Shown here piece by piece: positions 44,045 through 53,299 of a DNA stretch of 64,000 bases. Below the pieces are notes generated by a model, which saw nothing but the letters and a program-made list of their open reading frames with translations, was not told the DNA's origin and ran no database searches. The first letter of the stretch is position 1. Each line of letters opens with the position of its first letter. A program made the translations under genes and the position numbers. This DNA is from Micavibrio sp. (lineage in GTDB: Bacteria; Pseudomonadota; Alphaproteobacteria; Micavibrionales; UBA2020): NCBI GenBank assembly GCA_028283745.1, contig JAPWJZ010000008.1, positions 310,001-374,000 on the forward strand, in the 5' to 3' direction.

Positions 44045-44914
44045 ATGTCGCAAAAAACAGATTCTGATCTCGAACCCGGACTTTATATTGTAGCGACACC
44101 TATCGGCAACATGGGGGATATTACCCTGCGTGCGCTTGAAACATTAGGGAAAGTCGATATCATCGCCTGCGAAGATACGCGGGAAGCCGGCAAACTTACA
44201 ACTGTCTACGACATTCCGGCCGATAAGGTTCCCTACCACGACCATAATGCCGCTGAAATGCTGCCCAAGCTGGTCAACGCCATCGCCAAGGGCGGGCGCG
44301 TCGCGCTCATTTCCGATGCCGGCATGCCGCTTATTTCAGACCCCGGTTACAAACTGGTGGAAGCCCTGGTGAAAGAAGGCCTGCCCGTCACCTGCGTGCC
44401 CGGCAGCACGGCATCGCTGACCGCGCTGGTTCTGTCGGGCCTGCCAACAGATAAATTCATGTTCGCGGGCTTCCTGCCGCCCAAAACCGTCGCCCGCAAA
44501 GCCGCGCTGACCGACGTGCGCGACGTGCCCGCCACGCTGATATTCTATGAAACCGCGCCGCGTCTTGAAGCTTCCCTGCGCGACATGGCGGAAATTCTGG
44601 GCGACCGCCGCTGCGCCGTTGCCCGCGAGCTGACCAAGAAGTTCGAGGAAGTGCGGCGCGATACGTTGCTGGCGCTGGCCGACCATTACAAAAAGAACGG
44701 CGCGCCGAAGGGCGAAATCGTCATCGTCGTCGAAGCGCCGCAAAAAGACGCGGTTGAGAACTGGGATGACGCCGCGATTGATAAACTGCTGGGTCTGATG
44801 ATGAAAAAAGAAGGCATGAGCGTCAAAGACGCCGCCGGTTTCGTCGCCGCCAAATCCGGCCGCAAAAAAAACGACGTCTACCAGCGCGCCCTGCTGCTGA
44901 AGAACCGCAAGTAG
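44045..44914 (+). CDS. rsmI: 16S rRNA (cytidine-1402 2'-O)-methyltransferase
   Basis: 289 residues, family length. It methylates the ribose of C1402 in the ribosomal decoding centre using SAM. Conserved blocks are all present: GLYIVATPIGNMGDITLRAL, CEDTR, ALISDAGMPLISDPGY, VPGSTASLTAL, FAGFLPPK, ETAPRLEASL, and the C-terminal KKNDVYQ stretch. It is divergent from the LpoA-like gene over 47 bases and is followed after one base by yraN, so the two are one operon. Confidence 0.95.
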   Translation: MSQKTDSDLEPGLYIVATPIGNMGDITLRALETLGKVDIIACEDTREAGKLTTVYDIPADKVPYHDHNAAEMLPKLVNAIAKGGRVALISDAGMPLISDPGYKLVEALVKEGLPVTCVPGSTASLTALVLSGLPTDKFMFAGFLPPKTVARKAALTDVRDVPATLIFYETAPRLEASLRDMAEILGDRRCAVARELTKKFEEVRRDTLLALADHYKKNGAPKGEIVIVVEAPQKDAVENWDDAAIDKLLGLMMKKEGMSVKDAAGFVAAKSGRKKNDVYQRALLLKNRK

Positions 44915-44915
44915 C

Positions 44916-45272
44916 ATGCCCAAACAACCTTCCATGACCAACCATCAGAAAGGCCAGCGCGCTGAGACGGTGGCGGCGCTGTTTTTGCGGGTGAAGGGGT
45001 ATAAAATTCTGGAGCGGCGTTTTAAATGCCATGCGGGGGAGATTGATATTATTGCCCTGCGCTACGGCGTGGTGGCTTTTATCGAGGTGAAAATGCGCAA
45101 AACGCGGGAAGATGCCGCCGAGGCCATTCACGCCATCAACCAGTCCCGCGTGCGCCGGGCGGCCGAGCTTTACCTTTCGCGGCATACTGAGTACACTGTT
45201 TTCGAGACAAGGTTCGATGCGCTGGTCATGGCCCCGGGCAAGCTGCCCCAGCATATCGAAAACGCATTTTAA
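44916..45272 (+). CDS. yraN: YraN family (UPF0102) nuclease-like protein
   Basis: 118 residues. It has the PD-(D/E)xK-like core GEIDIIA followed by VAFIEVKMRK, and RVRRAAELYL, as in YraN. The family is thought to act on DNA (Holliday-junction-type), but its role is not firmly established. It starts immediately after rsmI. The linkage rsmI/lpoA-yraN-BON lipoprotein mirrors the E. coli lpoA-yraN-diaA-dolP order, here without diaA. Confidence 0.9.
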   Translation: MPKQPSMTNHQKGQRAETVAALFLRVKGYKILERRFKCHAGEIDIIALRYGVVAFIEVKMRKTREDAAEAIHAINQSRVRRAAELYLSRHTEYTVFETRFDALVMAPGKLPQHIENAF

Positions 45273-45302
45273 GATTTAAAGACCTCAAAGGGTTCAAGAA
45301 CA

Positions 45303-45956
45303 ATGAAGACCATCCGTAATGTTTCCGCCGCAATCGCTTTGGCCTTTATCGCAGCGCAGGGGCTTTCGGGCTGCGCGCCCGTGGGCATCGCCGCCGGTGC
45401 CGGCGCGACCGTGGGCGTGGCTGCCGCGCAGGAGGGCGGCCTGAAGGGCGCGACCACCGATGCCTCCATTCGCGTGGCCATTACCGACCTTTGGCTGAAG
45501 CAGGGTTTTGATTTGTACCGCCGCCTGTCCATGACCGTGAAGGAAGGGCGCGTGCTGATTACCGGTTCCGTCCCCACGCCCGATATGCGGGTGGATGCCG
45601 TGCGTCTTGCCTGGCAGGCTGACGGCGTGAAGCAGGTCATCAACGAAATCACCATTGAAAACGATGCAGGCGTGAAGGCCTATGTGACCGACAGCTGGAT
45701 CACCAGCGACCTTAAAACGCACATGATGTTCGATAAATACGTGCAGTCCATCAACTATTCCATCGAAACGGTCAACGGCACCGTGTTCCTGATGGGTATT
45801 GCGCAGGACCAGAAGGAACTGGACCGCGTGCTGGATTACGCGCGCAATACCAAATACGTCAAAAACGTCGTCAGTTACGTGCGCCTGCGCGGTGAAACGC
45901 CGCCGGGTCTTGTGAACCCTGAAACCGGCGCGCCGTCCAACAGCGTCACCAACTAA
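45303..45956 (+). CDS. Outer-membrane BON-domain lipoprotein, DolP-like
   Basis: 217 residues. Lipoprotein signal peptide with lipobox GLSGC at about residue 24, then a small Ala/Gly-rich linker and two BON domains (about 50-125 and 130-200) with GRVLITGSVPTP and GTVFLMGIAQDQ, the hallmark turn of each domain. DolP (YraP) anchors to anionic phospholipids at the division site and guards outer-membrane integrity. Gene order after yraN supports this identity. The C-terminal tail is Pro/Asn-rich. Confidence 0.85.
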   Translation: MKTIRNVSAAIALAFIAAQGLSGCAPVGIAAGAGATVGVAAAQEGGLKGATTDASIRVAITDLWLKQGFDLYRRLSMTVKEGRVLITGSVPTPDMRVDAVRLAWQADGVKQVINEITIENDAGVKAYVTDSWITSDLKTHMMFDKYVQSINYSIETVNGTVFLMGIAQDQKELDRVLDYARNTKYVKNVVSYVRLRGETPPGLVNPETGAPSNSVTN

Positions 45957-45968
45957 AGCGAGCGCCCT

Positions 45969-46871
45969 TTGAGTATCGAACCGCCGGACGATATCATTGA
46001 CGACCTGAACGAAGACCTGCACCGCTTTGAAACGCCGGATGAAGCGCTGCAATACGTGCGCGATGCGGGCCGCCTGCCGGATGCGGAAATGGACCTTGGC
46101 GAAACCGCCATTGCCCTTGCGCTGGTCTTCCTGCCGGGCGTGCGGCCGGAGCGTTTCCACAACCACCTGAAGAAGCTTGCAAACCACGTGGCGGATGAAT
46201 TTGCCGTGCGCCGCAAGCAGGCGGAAGATACGCTGGCGCTGCGCGTGGCGGTGCTGAAAAAAATCATCCACGAGGCGCATGGCTACAAGGGCGATACCGA
46301 AACCTACGACGACATCCAGAACGCCAACATCATCCGCGTTATCGACCGCCGCAAGGGGCTGCCGATTGCGCTGGGCATTATTTACATCGTGCTGGCGCGC
46401 AGCCAGGGCTGGAACATCGAAGGCCTTAACTTCCCCGGCCACTTTTTGGTGCGCATGGAGAAGGACGGCGAGCGCATCATCCTCGACCCCTTCCGTGAGG
46501 GGAGGGAGATGAACGCTGCGGAACTGCGGCAATTGCTAAAGTCGATTGCGGGCAAAGGCGCCGAACTTTCCCATAACTTCTATGATCCGGTCGGCAACCG
46601 CGATATTCTGGTGCGGCTGCAGAACAACCTTAAAAAACGCCTGATCGAGGGCGAAGATTATGCGCAGGCGATTGTCGTCATCGAGGCGATGGAAGCGCTG
46701 GCGCCGGATGAATACCGCACCCTGTTCGACAAGGCCGTGCTGTATGCGAAGCTGGGCCAGAACCCGCAGGCCATTACCGCTTTCGAGCAGTATATCGCCC
46801 GCACCCCCAGCCCCAGCGAGAAGCACCAGGCCCGCATGCTATTGCAGCAAATTAGCCACAATCCGGAATAA
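45969..46871 (+). CDS. SirB1-family protein (transglutaminase-like fold with TPR tail)
   Basis: 300 residues with TTG at 45969, 12 bases after the BON gene. The SirB1/transglutaminase-like block includes RRKGLPIALGIIYIVLARSQGW, NFPGHFLVRM and ILDPFREGR. The C-terminus carries TPR-like helices (YRTLFDKAVLYAKLGQ). Its function is not defined in bacteria. It is probably co-transcribed with the preceding lipoprotein gene. Confidence 0.83.
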   Translation: MSIEPPDDIIDDLNEDLHRFETPDEALQYVRDAGRLPDAEMDLGETAIALALVFLPGVRPERFHNHLKKLANHVADEFAVRRKQAEDTLALRVAVLKKIIHEAHGYKGDTETYDDIQNANIIRVIDRRKGLPIALGIIYIVLARSQGWNIEGLNFPGHFLVRMEKDGERIILDPFREGREMNAAELRQLLKSIAGKGAELSHNFYDPVGNRDILVRLQNNLKKRLIEGEDYAQAIVVIEAMEALAPDEYRTLFDKAVLYAKLGQNPQAITAFEQYIARTPSPSEKHQARMLLQQISHNPE

Positions 46872-46963
46872 CCGAATAAATTGAGATGCATAGCCCGTTG
46901 TGCAGGCCGGTTGCCTGTGGTGTAATATGTCATCGGCAATCTTACTTAAATAAGGAATAAATC

Positions 46964-47386
46964 ATGTCTGGGCTCTTGGGACTGATAAGTTTTGCGGCGC
47001 TTGCCGCTTTCTCGCTCTTGTACTTAAGCGCGAGCATACCGAAGAAAAACGAAGCGATTGAAAAGGCACTTTCCCTCATCAAGCAAAACGTCAAGTTTCT
47101 GGGCGTCGCCTGCGCGGCTTATGGCTTCGTAGCCTTTTGCCTCACGCCGGTGCTGGCACCTATCCCGCTGGATATGTTCATCCGCCTTGTGGGCAACCTT
47201 GTGCTCATCATCATGGCGCTGCCCTATTGCTTTGCGCAGTTTGAAGCGCAGCTGGCACCCAAGCTGAACGGCGCAATTCTGGAGGAAATCAAGCACATCA
47301 TCGGCATGATCACCGCGCAGGAAAAAATCGTCGGTTTTATCGGCGGCATCATGACGGTGACAACATTCGTCTTCGTCTTCCGCTAA
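46964..47386 (+). CDS. Small integral membrane protein
   Basis: 140 residues with four membrane segments (about 3-23, 45-66, 73-95, 118-138). The spacer between the second and third is short and the polar loop contains FAQFEAQLAPKLNG. AAGGAA lies 7 bases before the ATG. No family recognised. It is followed by its own terminator, so it forms a single-gene unit. Confidence 0.65.
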   Translation: MSGLLGLISFAALAAFSLLYLSASIPKKNEAIEKALSLIKQNVKFLGVACAAYGFVAFCLTPVLAPIPLDMFIRLVGNLVLIIMALPYCFAQFEAQLAPKLNGAILEEIKHIIGMITAQEKIVGFIGGIMTVTTFVFVFR

Positions 47387-47416
47387 ACCGCGCATAATAG
47401 CTTTTTTCAATAATAC

Positions 47417-47450
47417 GAAGGCCGGGGCTTGCCCCGGCCTTCCGCTTTTT
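47417..47450 (+). terminator. Rho-independent terminator
   Basis: GAAGGCCGGGG/CCCCGGCCTTC perfect 11-bp stem with tetraloop CTTG, then CGCTTTTT; 30 bases after the membrane protein stop. Confidence 0.85.
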
Positions 47451-47509
47451 GGTAGAAAAGGGCAGTCATTTTGAACCGCGCCCAAGGGCGCGCCAGAGGA
47501 GTTAAGGAC

Positions 47510-49192
47510 ATGGCCAGCTACCAGTACGTTTATGTGATGAAGGAGCTTTCCAAAACCTATCCGGGCGGCAAGAAGGTTTTGGACAACCTGTACCTCAGCT
47601 TCCTGCCGGGCGTGAAAATCGGCGTTCTCGGCCCCAACGGTTCGGGTAAGTCGACGCTGCTGAAGGTGATGGCGGGCGTTGAAAAGGAATTCAACGGCGA
47701 AGCCTGGGCGGCCGAAGGCGCGCGCATTGGCTACCTGCCGCAGGAACCGCAGCTGGACCCCACCAAGACCGTTCTTGAAAACGTCATGGAGGCGATGAAG
47801 GATACCAAGGGCCTGCTTGACCGCTACAACGAAATTTCCAACCTCTTCTCCGAACCCGACGCGGATTTTGACGCGCTACTGGCGGAGCAGGGCGAAATCC
47901 AGACCAAGATCGAGGCTGTTGACGGCTGGAACCTCGAGCGCACGCTTGAAATCGCGCTGGATGCGCTGCGCTGCCCGCCCGGTGACAGCTCCGTCGAAAA
48001 CCTGTCCGGCGGTGAAAAACGCCGCGTCGCGCTTTGCAAACTGCTGCTCGAAAAACCCGACCTGCTGCTGCTCGATGAACCGACCAACCACCTGGATGCG
48101 GAATCCGTTTCCTGGCTGCAGCGCCACCTTGCCGATTACCGCGGCACCGTCGTCATGGTTACGCACGACCGCTACTTCCTCGACAACGTGACGGGCTGGA
48201 TTTTGGAACTCGACCGCGGTTCGGGCATTCCCTATGAAGGCAATTACACCGGCTACCTCGAGAAAAAATCGAAACGTCTCGAGCAGGAAGGCCGCGAGCA
48301 GGAAGGCCGCCAGAAGGCGCTGTCCCGCGAACTCGAATGGGTGCGCCAGTCGCCCAAGGCCCGCCAGTCAAAATCCAAAGCGCGCATCACCGCCTATGAA
48401 GATTTGGTGGCCGAAGCCGAGAAGTTTGAAAAAACGCGCGCTGCGCAAATCGTCATCCCCGTGCCGCCGCGCCTTGGCCAGAACGTGGTTGATTTCCAGG
48501 GCGTATCGAAAGGTTTCGGCGACCGCCTTCTCATCGAGAACCTGTCGTTCAAGCTGCCGCCCGGCGGTATCGTCGGCGTTATCGGCCCCAACGGCGCCGG
48601 TAAAACCACGCTCTTCCGCATGATCACCGGCGACGACAAGCCCGATACCGGCGCTGTCGAGGTAAGCGACGGCGTGCAGCTCGGCTACGTCAACCAGAGC
48701 CGCGATGCGCTGGATGCGAACAAGACCGTCTGGGAAGAAATTTCCGAGAAGAACGATATTTTCTATCTCGGCAAACGCGAAATGTCGTCCCGCGCGTATT
48801 GCGGCTCTTTTGGCTTCCGCGGACCGGACCAGCAGAAAAAAGTCGGCATCCTTTCCGGCGGGGAGCGCAACCGCGTCCACCTTGCCAAAATGCTGAAGAC
48901 CCCCGCCAACCTGCTGCTGCTTGACGAGCCGACCAACGACCTCGATACCGAGACGCTGGGCGCGCTGGAAGAAGCGCTTGAAAACTATTCGGGCTGCGCC
49001 GTCATCATCTCCCACGACCGCTGGTTCCTCGACCGCATGGCAACCCACATGCTGGCGTTTGAGGGCGACAGCCAGGTGGTGTTCTTCGAAGGCAACTACG
49101 AAGACTACGAAAAAGATCGCCGCCGCCGCTTCGGCGAAGATGCCGACCAGCCGCATCGTCTCAAATACAAACCCCTGCTGCGCACGGCGTAA
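47510..49192 (+). CDS. ettA: Energy-dependent translational throttle protein EttA (ABC-F)
   Basis: 560 residues. Two ABC domains without membrane segments: Walker A GPNGSGKST (about 44-52), signature LSGGEKRR and DEPTNHLD; then Walker A GPNGAGKTT (about 362-370), LSGGERNR and DEPTNDLD. The charged linker between them (KSKRLEQEGREQEGRQKAL...SPKARQSKSKARI) is the P-site tRNA interaction motif of ABC-F factors. EttA gates the first peptide bond according to ATP levels on the ribosome. The start at 47510 (MASYQYVYVM) has GGAG and AAGGA upstream; an earlier ATG at 47471 is not supported. Confidence 0.95.
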   Translation: MASYQYVYVMKELSKTYPGGKKVLDNLYLSFLPGVKIGVLGPNGSGKSTLLKVMAGVEKEFNGEAWAAEGARIGYLPQEPQLDPTKTVLENVMEAMKDTKGLLDRYNEISNLFSEPDADFDALLAEQGEIQTKIEAVDGWNLERTLEIALDALRCPPGDSSVENLSGGEKRRVALCKLLLEKPDLLLLDEPTNHLDAESVSWLQRHLADYRGTVVMVTHDRYFLDNVTGWILELDRGSGIPYEGNYTGYLEKKSKRLEQEGREQEGRQKALSRELEWVRQSPKARQSKSKARITAYEDLVAEAEKFEKTRAAQIVIPVPPRLGQNVVDFQGVSKGFGDRLLIENLSFKLPPGGIVGVIGPNGAGKTTLFRMITGDDKPDTGAVEVSDGVQLGYVNQSRDALDANKTVWEEISEKNDIFYLGKREMSSRAYCGSFGFRGPDQQKKVGILSGGERNRVHLAKMLKTPANLLLLDEPTNDLDTETLGALEEALENYSGCAVIISHDRWFLDRMATHMLAFEGDSQVVFFEGNYEDYEKDRRRRFGEDADQPHRLKYKPLLRTA

Positions 49193-49211
49193 GCTTTGGT
49201 TGGATAAGGTT

Positions 49212-49243
49212 AAAAAAGCCGCCCTTCACGGGGCGGCTTTTTC
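49212..49243 (+). terminator. Rho-independent terminator after ettA
   Basis: GCCGCCC/GGGCGGC stem with a 6-base loop, flanked by A and T runs, 20 bases after the ettA stop. Confidence 0.85.
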
Positions 49244-49265
49244 TTTGGCGGCATGGTTCGCGCAT

Positions 49266-49296
49266 AAAAAAAGCCCCGCGGGAAGCGGGGCTTTTT
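49266..49296 (-). terminator. Terminator after mlaC (bidirectional form)
   Basis: GCCCCGC/GCGGGGC stem with a 5-base loop and A/T runs on both sides, about 20 bases beyond the mlaC stop. Confidence 0.8.
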
Positions 49297-49314
49297 GTCG
49301 GAGCCGGTTAGGGC

Positions 49315-49944
49315 TTATTTCTTCGGCGTGCCGGCAGCGCGGGTGCGGAGCGATTTGAGCAGGGTTTCAACGTCGCCGCTGCCGCCCATGATGGATTCAA
49401 AGTCGGAGCGTTGCGTGACGCTCATGCTGATTTGCTCGACGACGACGTCAACGACCTTCAATTGGCCGCCTTTGCCGCGCACGCGCCAGTCAACCTGCAC
49501 GGCCGGGCCGTCGTTTTGCAGGATCTGGCTGCTGACGAGGGAGTCGGTATCGGAAAGCGACTTGCTGCCCAGTACCTTGAAGGCCTGGCCGGAATAGTCG
49601 GCAAAGCGCTTGGTGTAGGTTTTGACGATCATGTCTTCAAACAGCTTCATGTATTCTTTGCGCTGCGCGTCGGTCGCGGTGTTCCAGCCGCGGCCCAGCA
49701 CGAAGCGGGCGATGGTGGGTACATCGAAGTTGGTGCGCAGCAGCGTGCGGACGCGTTCCGCCCGTTCAGCCGCCGGAAGATCCTTGGCGGTGAGGGAGGT
49801 CAAGGCCTTGTCGCCAAGGCCCTGCACGAAGGCGGCGGCAGGCGTATCGCTGCCGGGGCCTTTTGCGAGGGCGAGGCCCGGCAAAGCGGTGATAAAGGCA
49901 AGGGCAAGGCCGGCCAGCATCATGTGGAAACGGGTGGTCATCAT
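49315..49944 (-). CDS. mlaC: Periplasmic phospholipid-binding protein MlaC
   Basis: 209 residues. A signal peptide ends at ALA-K (about 27). The Tol-Tol-Q/MlaC fold shows VRTLLRTNFDVPTIARFVLG, the NTATDAQRKEYMKLFEDMIVKTY stretch and VDWRVRGKGGQLKVVDVVVEQISM. MlaC shuttles phospholipids between MlaA at the outer membrane and the MlaFEDB complex at the inner membrane. It lies 55 bases downstream of mlaA on the same strand, so the two form an operon; mlaFED is not in the window. Confidence 0.9.
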   Translation of the reverse strand: MMTTRFHMMLAGLALAFITALPGLALAKGPGSDTPAAAFVQGLGDKALTSLTAKDLPAAERAERVRTLLRTNFDVPTIARFVLGRGWNTATDAQRKEYMKLFEDMIVKTYTKRFADYSGQAFKVLGSKSLSDTDSLVSSQILQNDGPAVQVDWRVRGKGGQLKVVDVVVEQISMSVTQRSDFESIMGGSGDVETLLKSLRTRAAGTPKK

Positions 49945-49999
49945 GTCTAATAGTCCCTTTTAACGCCGGTGTCGTTCAGTTCTTAGTCTTTCGCGAACC

Positions 50000-50818
50000 T
50001 TAGTAGTTCGGAATCTGGGCGCTGTAGTCAGCCGCCCCGTTGCTGTTGGTCGCTTTTTCGTCGCGGATCAGCGCGTGGCGCTTTTGCGCGTAGGCGCTGC
50101 GGACGGCAGCATAGTAATCAAGGCTGTTGTGGCGCAGGTCTTCAACCGCTTTCACGAGACGCGCGCGGGTATCGAGGCCTTCAACGGCAACGCGGGTGTA
50201 ATAAATCCAGTCGTTGTCGGTGTTGGACGCGACGATGCGCACGGGGTCCGCGTAGGAATCGACCGCAAGGCCGACGCCGTCACGCAAGCTGGACGGGCCG
50301 ATGATGGGGAGGACGAGGTAGAAGCCGTCGCCGAAGCCCCAGACGGCAAGCGTCTGGCCGAAGTCTTCGGGTTCGTACTGCAGGCCTTGCGCGGAAGCCA
50401 CGTCAACCAGGCCGCCAATACCGGCGGTGGTGTTGATGATGAAGCGGGCGGTCGCAACGCCGGCGCCCTTGAAGTCACCCTGCAGCAGTTCGTTGCCGAC
50501 GATGATGGGGGATTTCAGGTTGCGCATGAAGTTCTGCACGCCGTCGCGGAAGAACGGGGGGAAGAGGAAGTTGTATGCTTTTGCCACCGGCTCGATCAGC
50601 ACGATGTCGAGCGCGTTGTTGAAGGCGAAGACGCCGCGGTTGAACGGCTCGATCGGGTCGTTGATGCCGGCTTTGTAGCCGTCCGCCTGATCAACCGAGT
50701 GCGCGCAACCTGCGGTGCCGGTGATGAGAACGGTGCAAAGCGCCAGAACCGAGAGCTTCTGCGCGATAACTTTGAAGGAGAGCGTTCTTGCCGTGAACAT
50801 CGCTTGAGGTACTTTCAT
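50000..50818 (-). CDS. mlaA: Outer-membrane lipid asymmetry lipoprotein MlaA (VacJ)
   Basis: 272 residues. The signal peptide ends in lipobox TAGC. The family core is clear: DPIEPFNRGVFAFNNALD, FLFPPFFRDGVQNFMRNLKSP, GIGGLVDVAS, EDFGQTLAVWGFGDGFYLVLPIIGPSSLRD and SYADPVRI. It forms a channel with porins that removes misplaced phospholipids from the outer leaflet and passes them to MlaC. It is the first gene of the mlaA-mlaC pair, downstream of lptFG on the same strand. Confidence 0.95.
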   Translation of the reverse strand: MKVPQAMFTARTLSFKVIAQKLSVLALCTVLITGTAGCAHSVDQADGYKAGINDPIEPFNRGVFAFNNALDIVLIEPVAKAYNFLFPPFFRDGVQNFMRNLKSPIIVGNELLQGDFKGAGVATARFIINTTAGIGGLVDVASAQGLQYEPEDFGQTLAVWGFGDGFYLVLPIIGPSSLRDGVGLAVDSYADPVRIVASNTDNDWIYYTRVAVEGLDTRARLVKAVEDLRHNSLDYYAAVRSAYAQKRHALIRDEKATNSNGAADYSAQIPNY

Positions 50819-50910
50819 TTGAAACGGCGGTTTACCGCCTTTTTACTTTAAACTCGATATCGTTACTTAATGCTTAACCACCAAAGCGTTAGCCCTGTCC
50901 GTCAAGCATC

Positions 50911-52011
50911 CTAACCATCCTCCAGATGCAGCAGCGCCGTGATGCCAAGAAGTAGGCTGACGATGGCCGGTGTCCAGGCCGCCATATACACGGGTATCTT
51001 CTGTGAAATACCGAAGGTGTTAAGCATTGATTCCATGAAGAATATAAAGAACCCTGCTGCGACTCCCAAGGCTATCATGGCCCCTGCGCCACCGAATCTT
51101 GGTGGGCGTAGCGAAAATGTCGCAGCCAGCAGCACCATGGCCATGAAAAGCAGCGGCTTTGCCAGCAAGGCCTGCAGCTGAATGTGCAGGCGCACGGCGG
51201 GAAAGCCGGTTTCTTCCATAATGTGGATGTAATCGGGCAGGCTCCAGAACGAAATCGTCTCGGGGTCGGCAAACGATTCCTCGATTTTCTGGCCGGTCAG
51301 CTCGGTCGGCAGTTTTTCAAGCGCAGTATGCACGGGGTCGCCCTTGCGCTCGTTGGTGACGGCCTGCTGGATTTCCCAGTACCCGTCCTTCAGCACCGCC
51401 ACCGGGCTGTCGATGCGCTTGGTGAAATTATCCGCCTTGTCGAAGAAGATGATGCTGACATCCGACAGGCGCCATTCCTTCTGGTCGAAGGCGGCGGAAT
51501 GCAGGATGGCATAGCCGTCATCCTGCAGCGGTTGCCGCAGCCAGATGCCGGTGCGCGAGACAGACACAAGGCTGGTCGCCGCGTTTAAATAGGTATTTTC
51601 CATCTGGTTATATTTGCTGATGAAGATGGACGATACGGGATTGATGACGGTGGTCGCAAAAATGCCGAAGGCGAGGGCGGTTGCAATCATCGGCGACAAA
51701 AACTGCCAGGCAGAAATGCCGGCGGCGCGAATAACGACCAGTTCATGCGTGTTGTTCAGCTTCCAGCAGCTGTAAATCGCCCCGAACAGGACGGAGAACG
51801 GCAGCATCCTCTGCGCATATTGCGGCAGCACCAGCGCCGACATTTCAACCACAAGGCGGAATGAAACATCAGGCCGTGCGGCGGCGCGGCGCAGCAGTTC
51901 AATGGTGTGAATGACAAAGATAAGCCCCAGCAGCACCACAATCGCAATCAGCATATTGCGCAGGAAATGCGTGCTGATATAGCGGAAAAGCGTGGATGAA
52001 TTGGTGATCAT
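50911..52011 (-). CDS. lptG: LPS export ABC transporter permease LptG
   Basis: 366 residues, family length. Six membrane segments (three at each end) enclose a periplasmic beta-jellyroll domain. Hallmarks are TLFRYISTHFLRNML, SALVLPQYAQRMLPFSVLFGAIYSCWKLNNTHELVVIRAAGIS and the C-terminal GAMIALGVAAGFFIFFMESML. With LptF and LptB it extracts LPS from the inner membrane. Its ATG overlaps the lptF stop by four bases. Confidence 0.95.
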   Translation of the reverse strand: MITNSSTLFRYISTHFLRNMLIAIVVLLGLIFVIHTIELLRRAAARPDVSFRLVVEMSALVLPQYAQRMLPFSVLFGAIYSCWKLNNTHELVVIRAAGISAWQFLSPMIATALAFGIFATTVINPVSSIFISKYNQMENTYLNAATSLVSVSRTGIWLRQPLQDDGYAILHSAAFDQKEWRLSDVSIIFFDKADNFTKRIDSPVAVLKDGYWEIQQAVTNERKGDPVHTALEKLPTELTGQKIEESFADPETISFWSLPDYIHIMEETGFPAVRLHIQLQALLAKPLLFMAMVLLAATFSLRPPRFGGAGAMIALGVAAGFFIFFMESMLNTFGISQKIPVYMAAWTPAIVSLLLGITALLHLEDG

Positions 52012-53165
52012 GCGGCAGCGCCCCTTTCCAGCCGCGCGTGGCGGCGGGCGTTGATGCGGCGTAAAAGCGCCATGACCTGCTGCTCCCCGGTGCCGCCAAG
52101 TACATAGTAGCCGGCGACGATGGGCAGGAAGGCAATGACGTAAAGCATGGGGATAAGCCCCGGGTGCTTCTTCAGCGCGTTATCCACCGCCATGTTGGCG
52201 ATGATAAGAAAGGCAACGCCCACCGCGCCCATGAAAACCTTGCGGCCCTGGCCGCGGCGGTTGAACGGCCCCAGCAGCAGCGCAGACAGCGCAAACAGCG
52301 GGTAGCCCAATGCCGCGAACGGCGCCACAAGGCGGCCCTGCGCTTCAATGTTAAATGCATCAATATGGTCGCGGTCGTACTTGTTGCTCAGGTCGGGGTG
52401 CATCAGCTCCGTCAGTGTGCGCTCCGACGCATCGCGGTTGCGCGTCTGCGTGCTGCTTTCCAGCCCCTTCACCTCGATGGTGTATTGGGAGAAGTAGAGT
52501 TTTGAAATAGAACCATTGGCATTTTCCAGCTGCTGGCGCATGCCGTCGTAAACGATGATGTTGGGCACATCGCCGTTCATCACCAGCTGGCCGCGCTTGG
52601 CGGTAATGCTGACAGGCGGCTTGTTCTTGTCGCGCGCATCCTGGATGAGCAGGCCGACAAGGTCGCCGTTTTCGCTGCGGGCGCGCAGGTAGACCGTCAG
52701 GTCCGTGCCGAAGGTGTTGAAGATCCCCTCGCGCAGCAGGAACGTGGAATATTCGCTTTTCAGCGAATTGCGCATTTCCTGCATTTTGGTGTAGCTGACC
52801 GGCGTGATGTAGGTGGTCAGCGCAAAAAGCACCGCCGTCAGCACCATGCCCAGCACCAGCGCGGGGCGGGCAAGGCTGCGCTGGTCAAACCCGCAGGAGC
52901 GCAGGATGACAAGTTCATTGTCCATAATCATGCGGTTGTAGGTGAACAGCACGGCGATGACGAGCGCGACGGGCAGGATAGTTTCCAGAAACTTGGGCAG
53001 CATCAATGCGACCAGTTTCACGAACAAGCTGAACGGCGCATCCGAGTTGGCGACCAGATCAAGTATTTTCAGCGATTGCGTCAGCCAGATGACAGCCGTC
53101 AGCGTCAGCGCGATAAACACCGTCGCCTGCAGCAGATTCTTCATAAGGTAGCGGGTCATCAGCAT
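52008..53165 (-). CDS. lptF: LPS export ABC transporter permease LptF
   Basis: 385 residues. Six membrane segments with the YjgP/YjgQ pattern (FLETILPVALVIAVLFTYNRMIMDNELVILRSCGF) and a periplasmic domain rich in TAKRGQLVMNG-type strands. It pairs with LptG, overlapping by ATGA. It is divergent from pepA across 134 bases, the same arrangement as in E. coli. Two ATGs six bases apart (53165 and 53159) could start it. Confidence 0.94.
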   Translation of the reverse strand: MLMTRYLMKNLLQATVFIALTLTAVIWLTQSLKILDLVANSDAPFSLFVKLVALMLPKFLETILPVALVIAVLFTYNRMIMDNELVILRSCGFDQRSLARPALVLGMVLTAVLFALTTYITPVSYTKMQEMRNSLKSEYSTFLLREGIFNTFGTDLTVYLRARSENGDLVGLLIQDARDKNKPPVSITAKRGQLVMNGDVPNIIVYDGMRQQLENANGSISKLYFSQYTIEVKGLESSTQTRNRDASERTLTELMHPDLSNKYDRDHIDAFNIEAQGRLVAPFAALGYPLFALSALLLGPFNRRGQGRKVFMGAVGVAFLIIANMAVDNALKKHPGLIPMLYVIAFLPIVAGYYVLGGTGEQQVMALLRRINARRHARLERGAAA

Positions 53166-53299
53166 TTTATCATCTTGGGATGGAATAAGCGGCCGCGGGA
53201 CTTTATATTCGTTAGCAACAATATAGACGGGTCCTAGGGGTTTTTTAACCCTTTTCGGGCTAAAAAAGAAAACAAAATAGGATCGCAGGTAGGTACACC

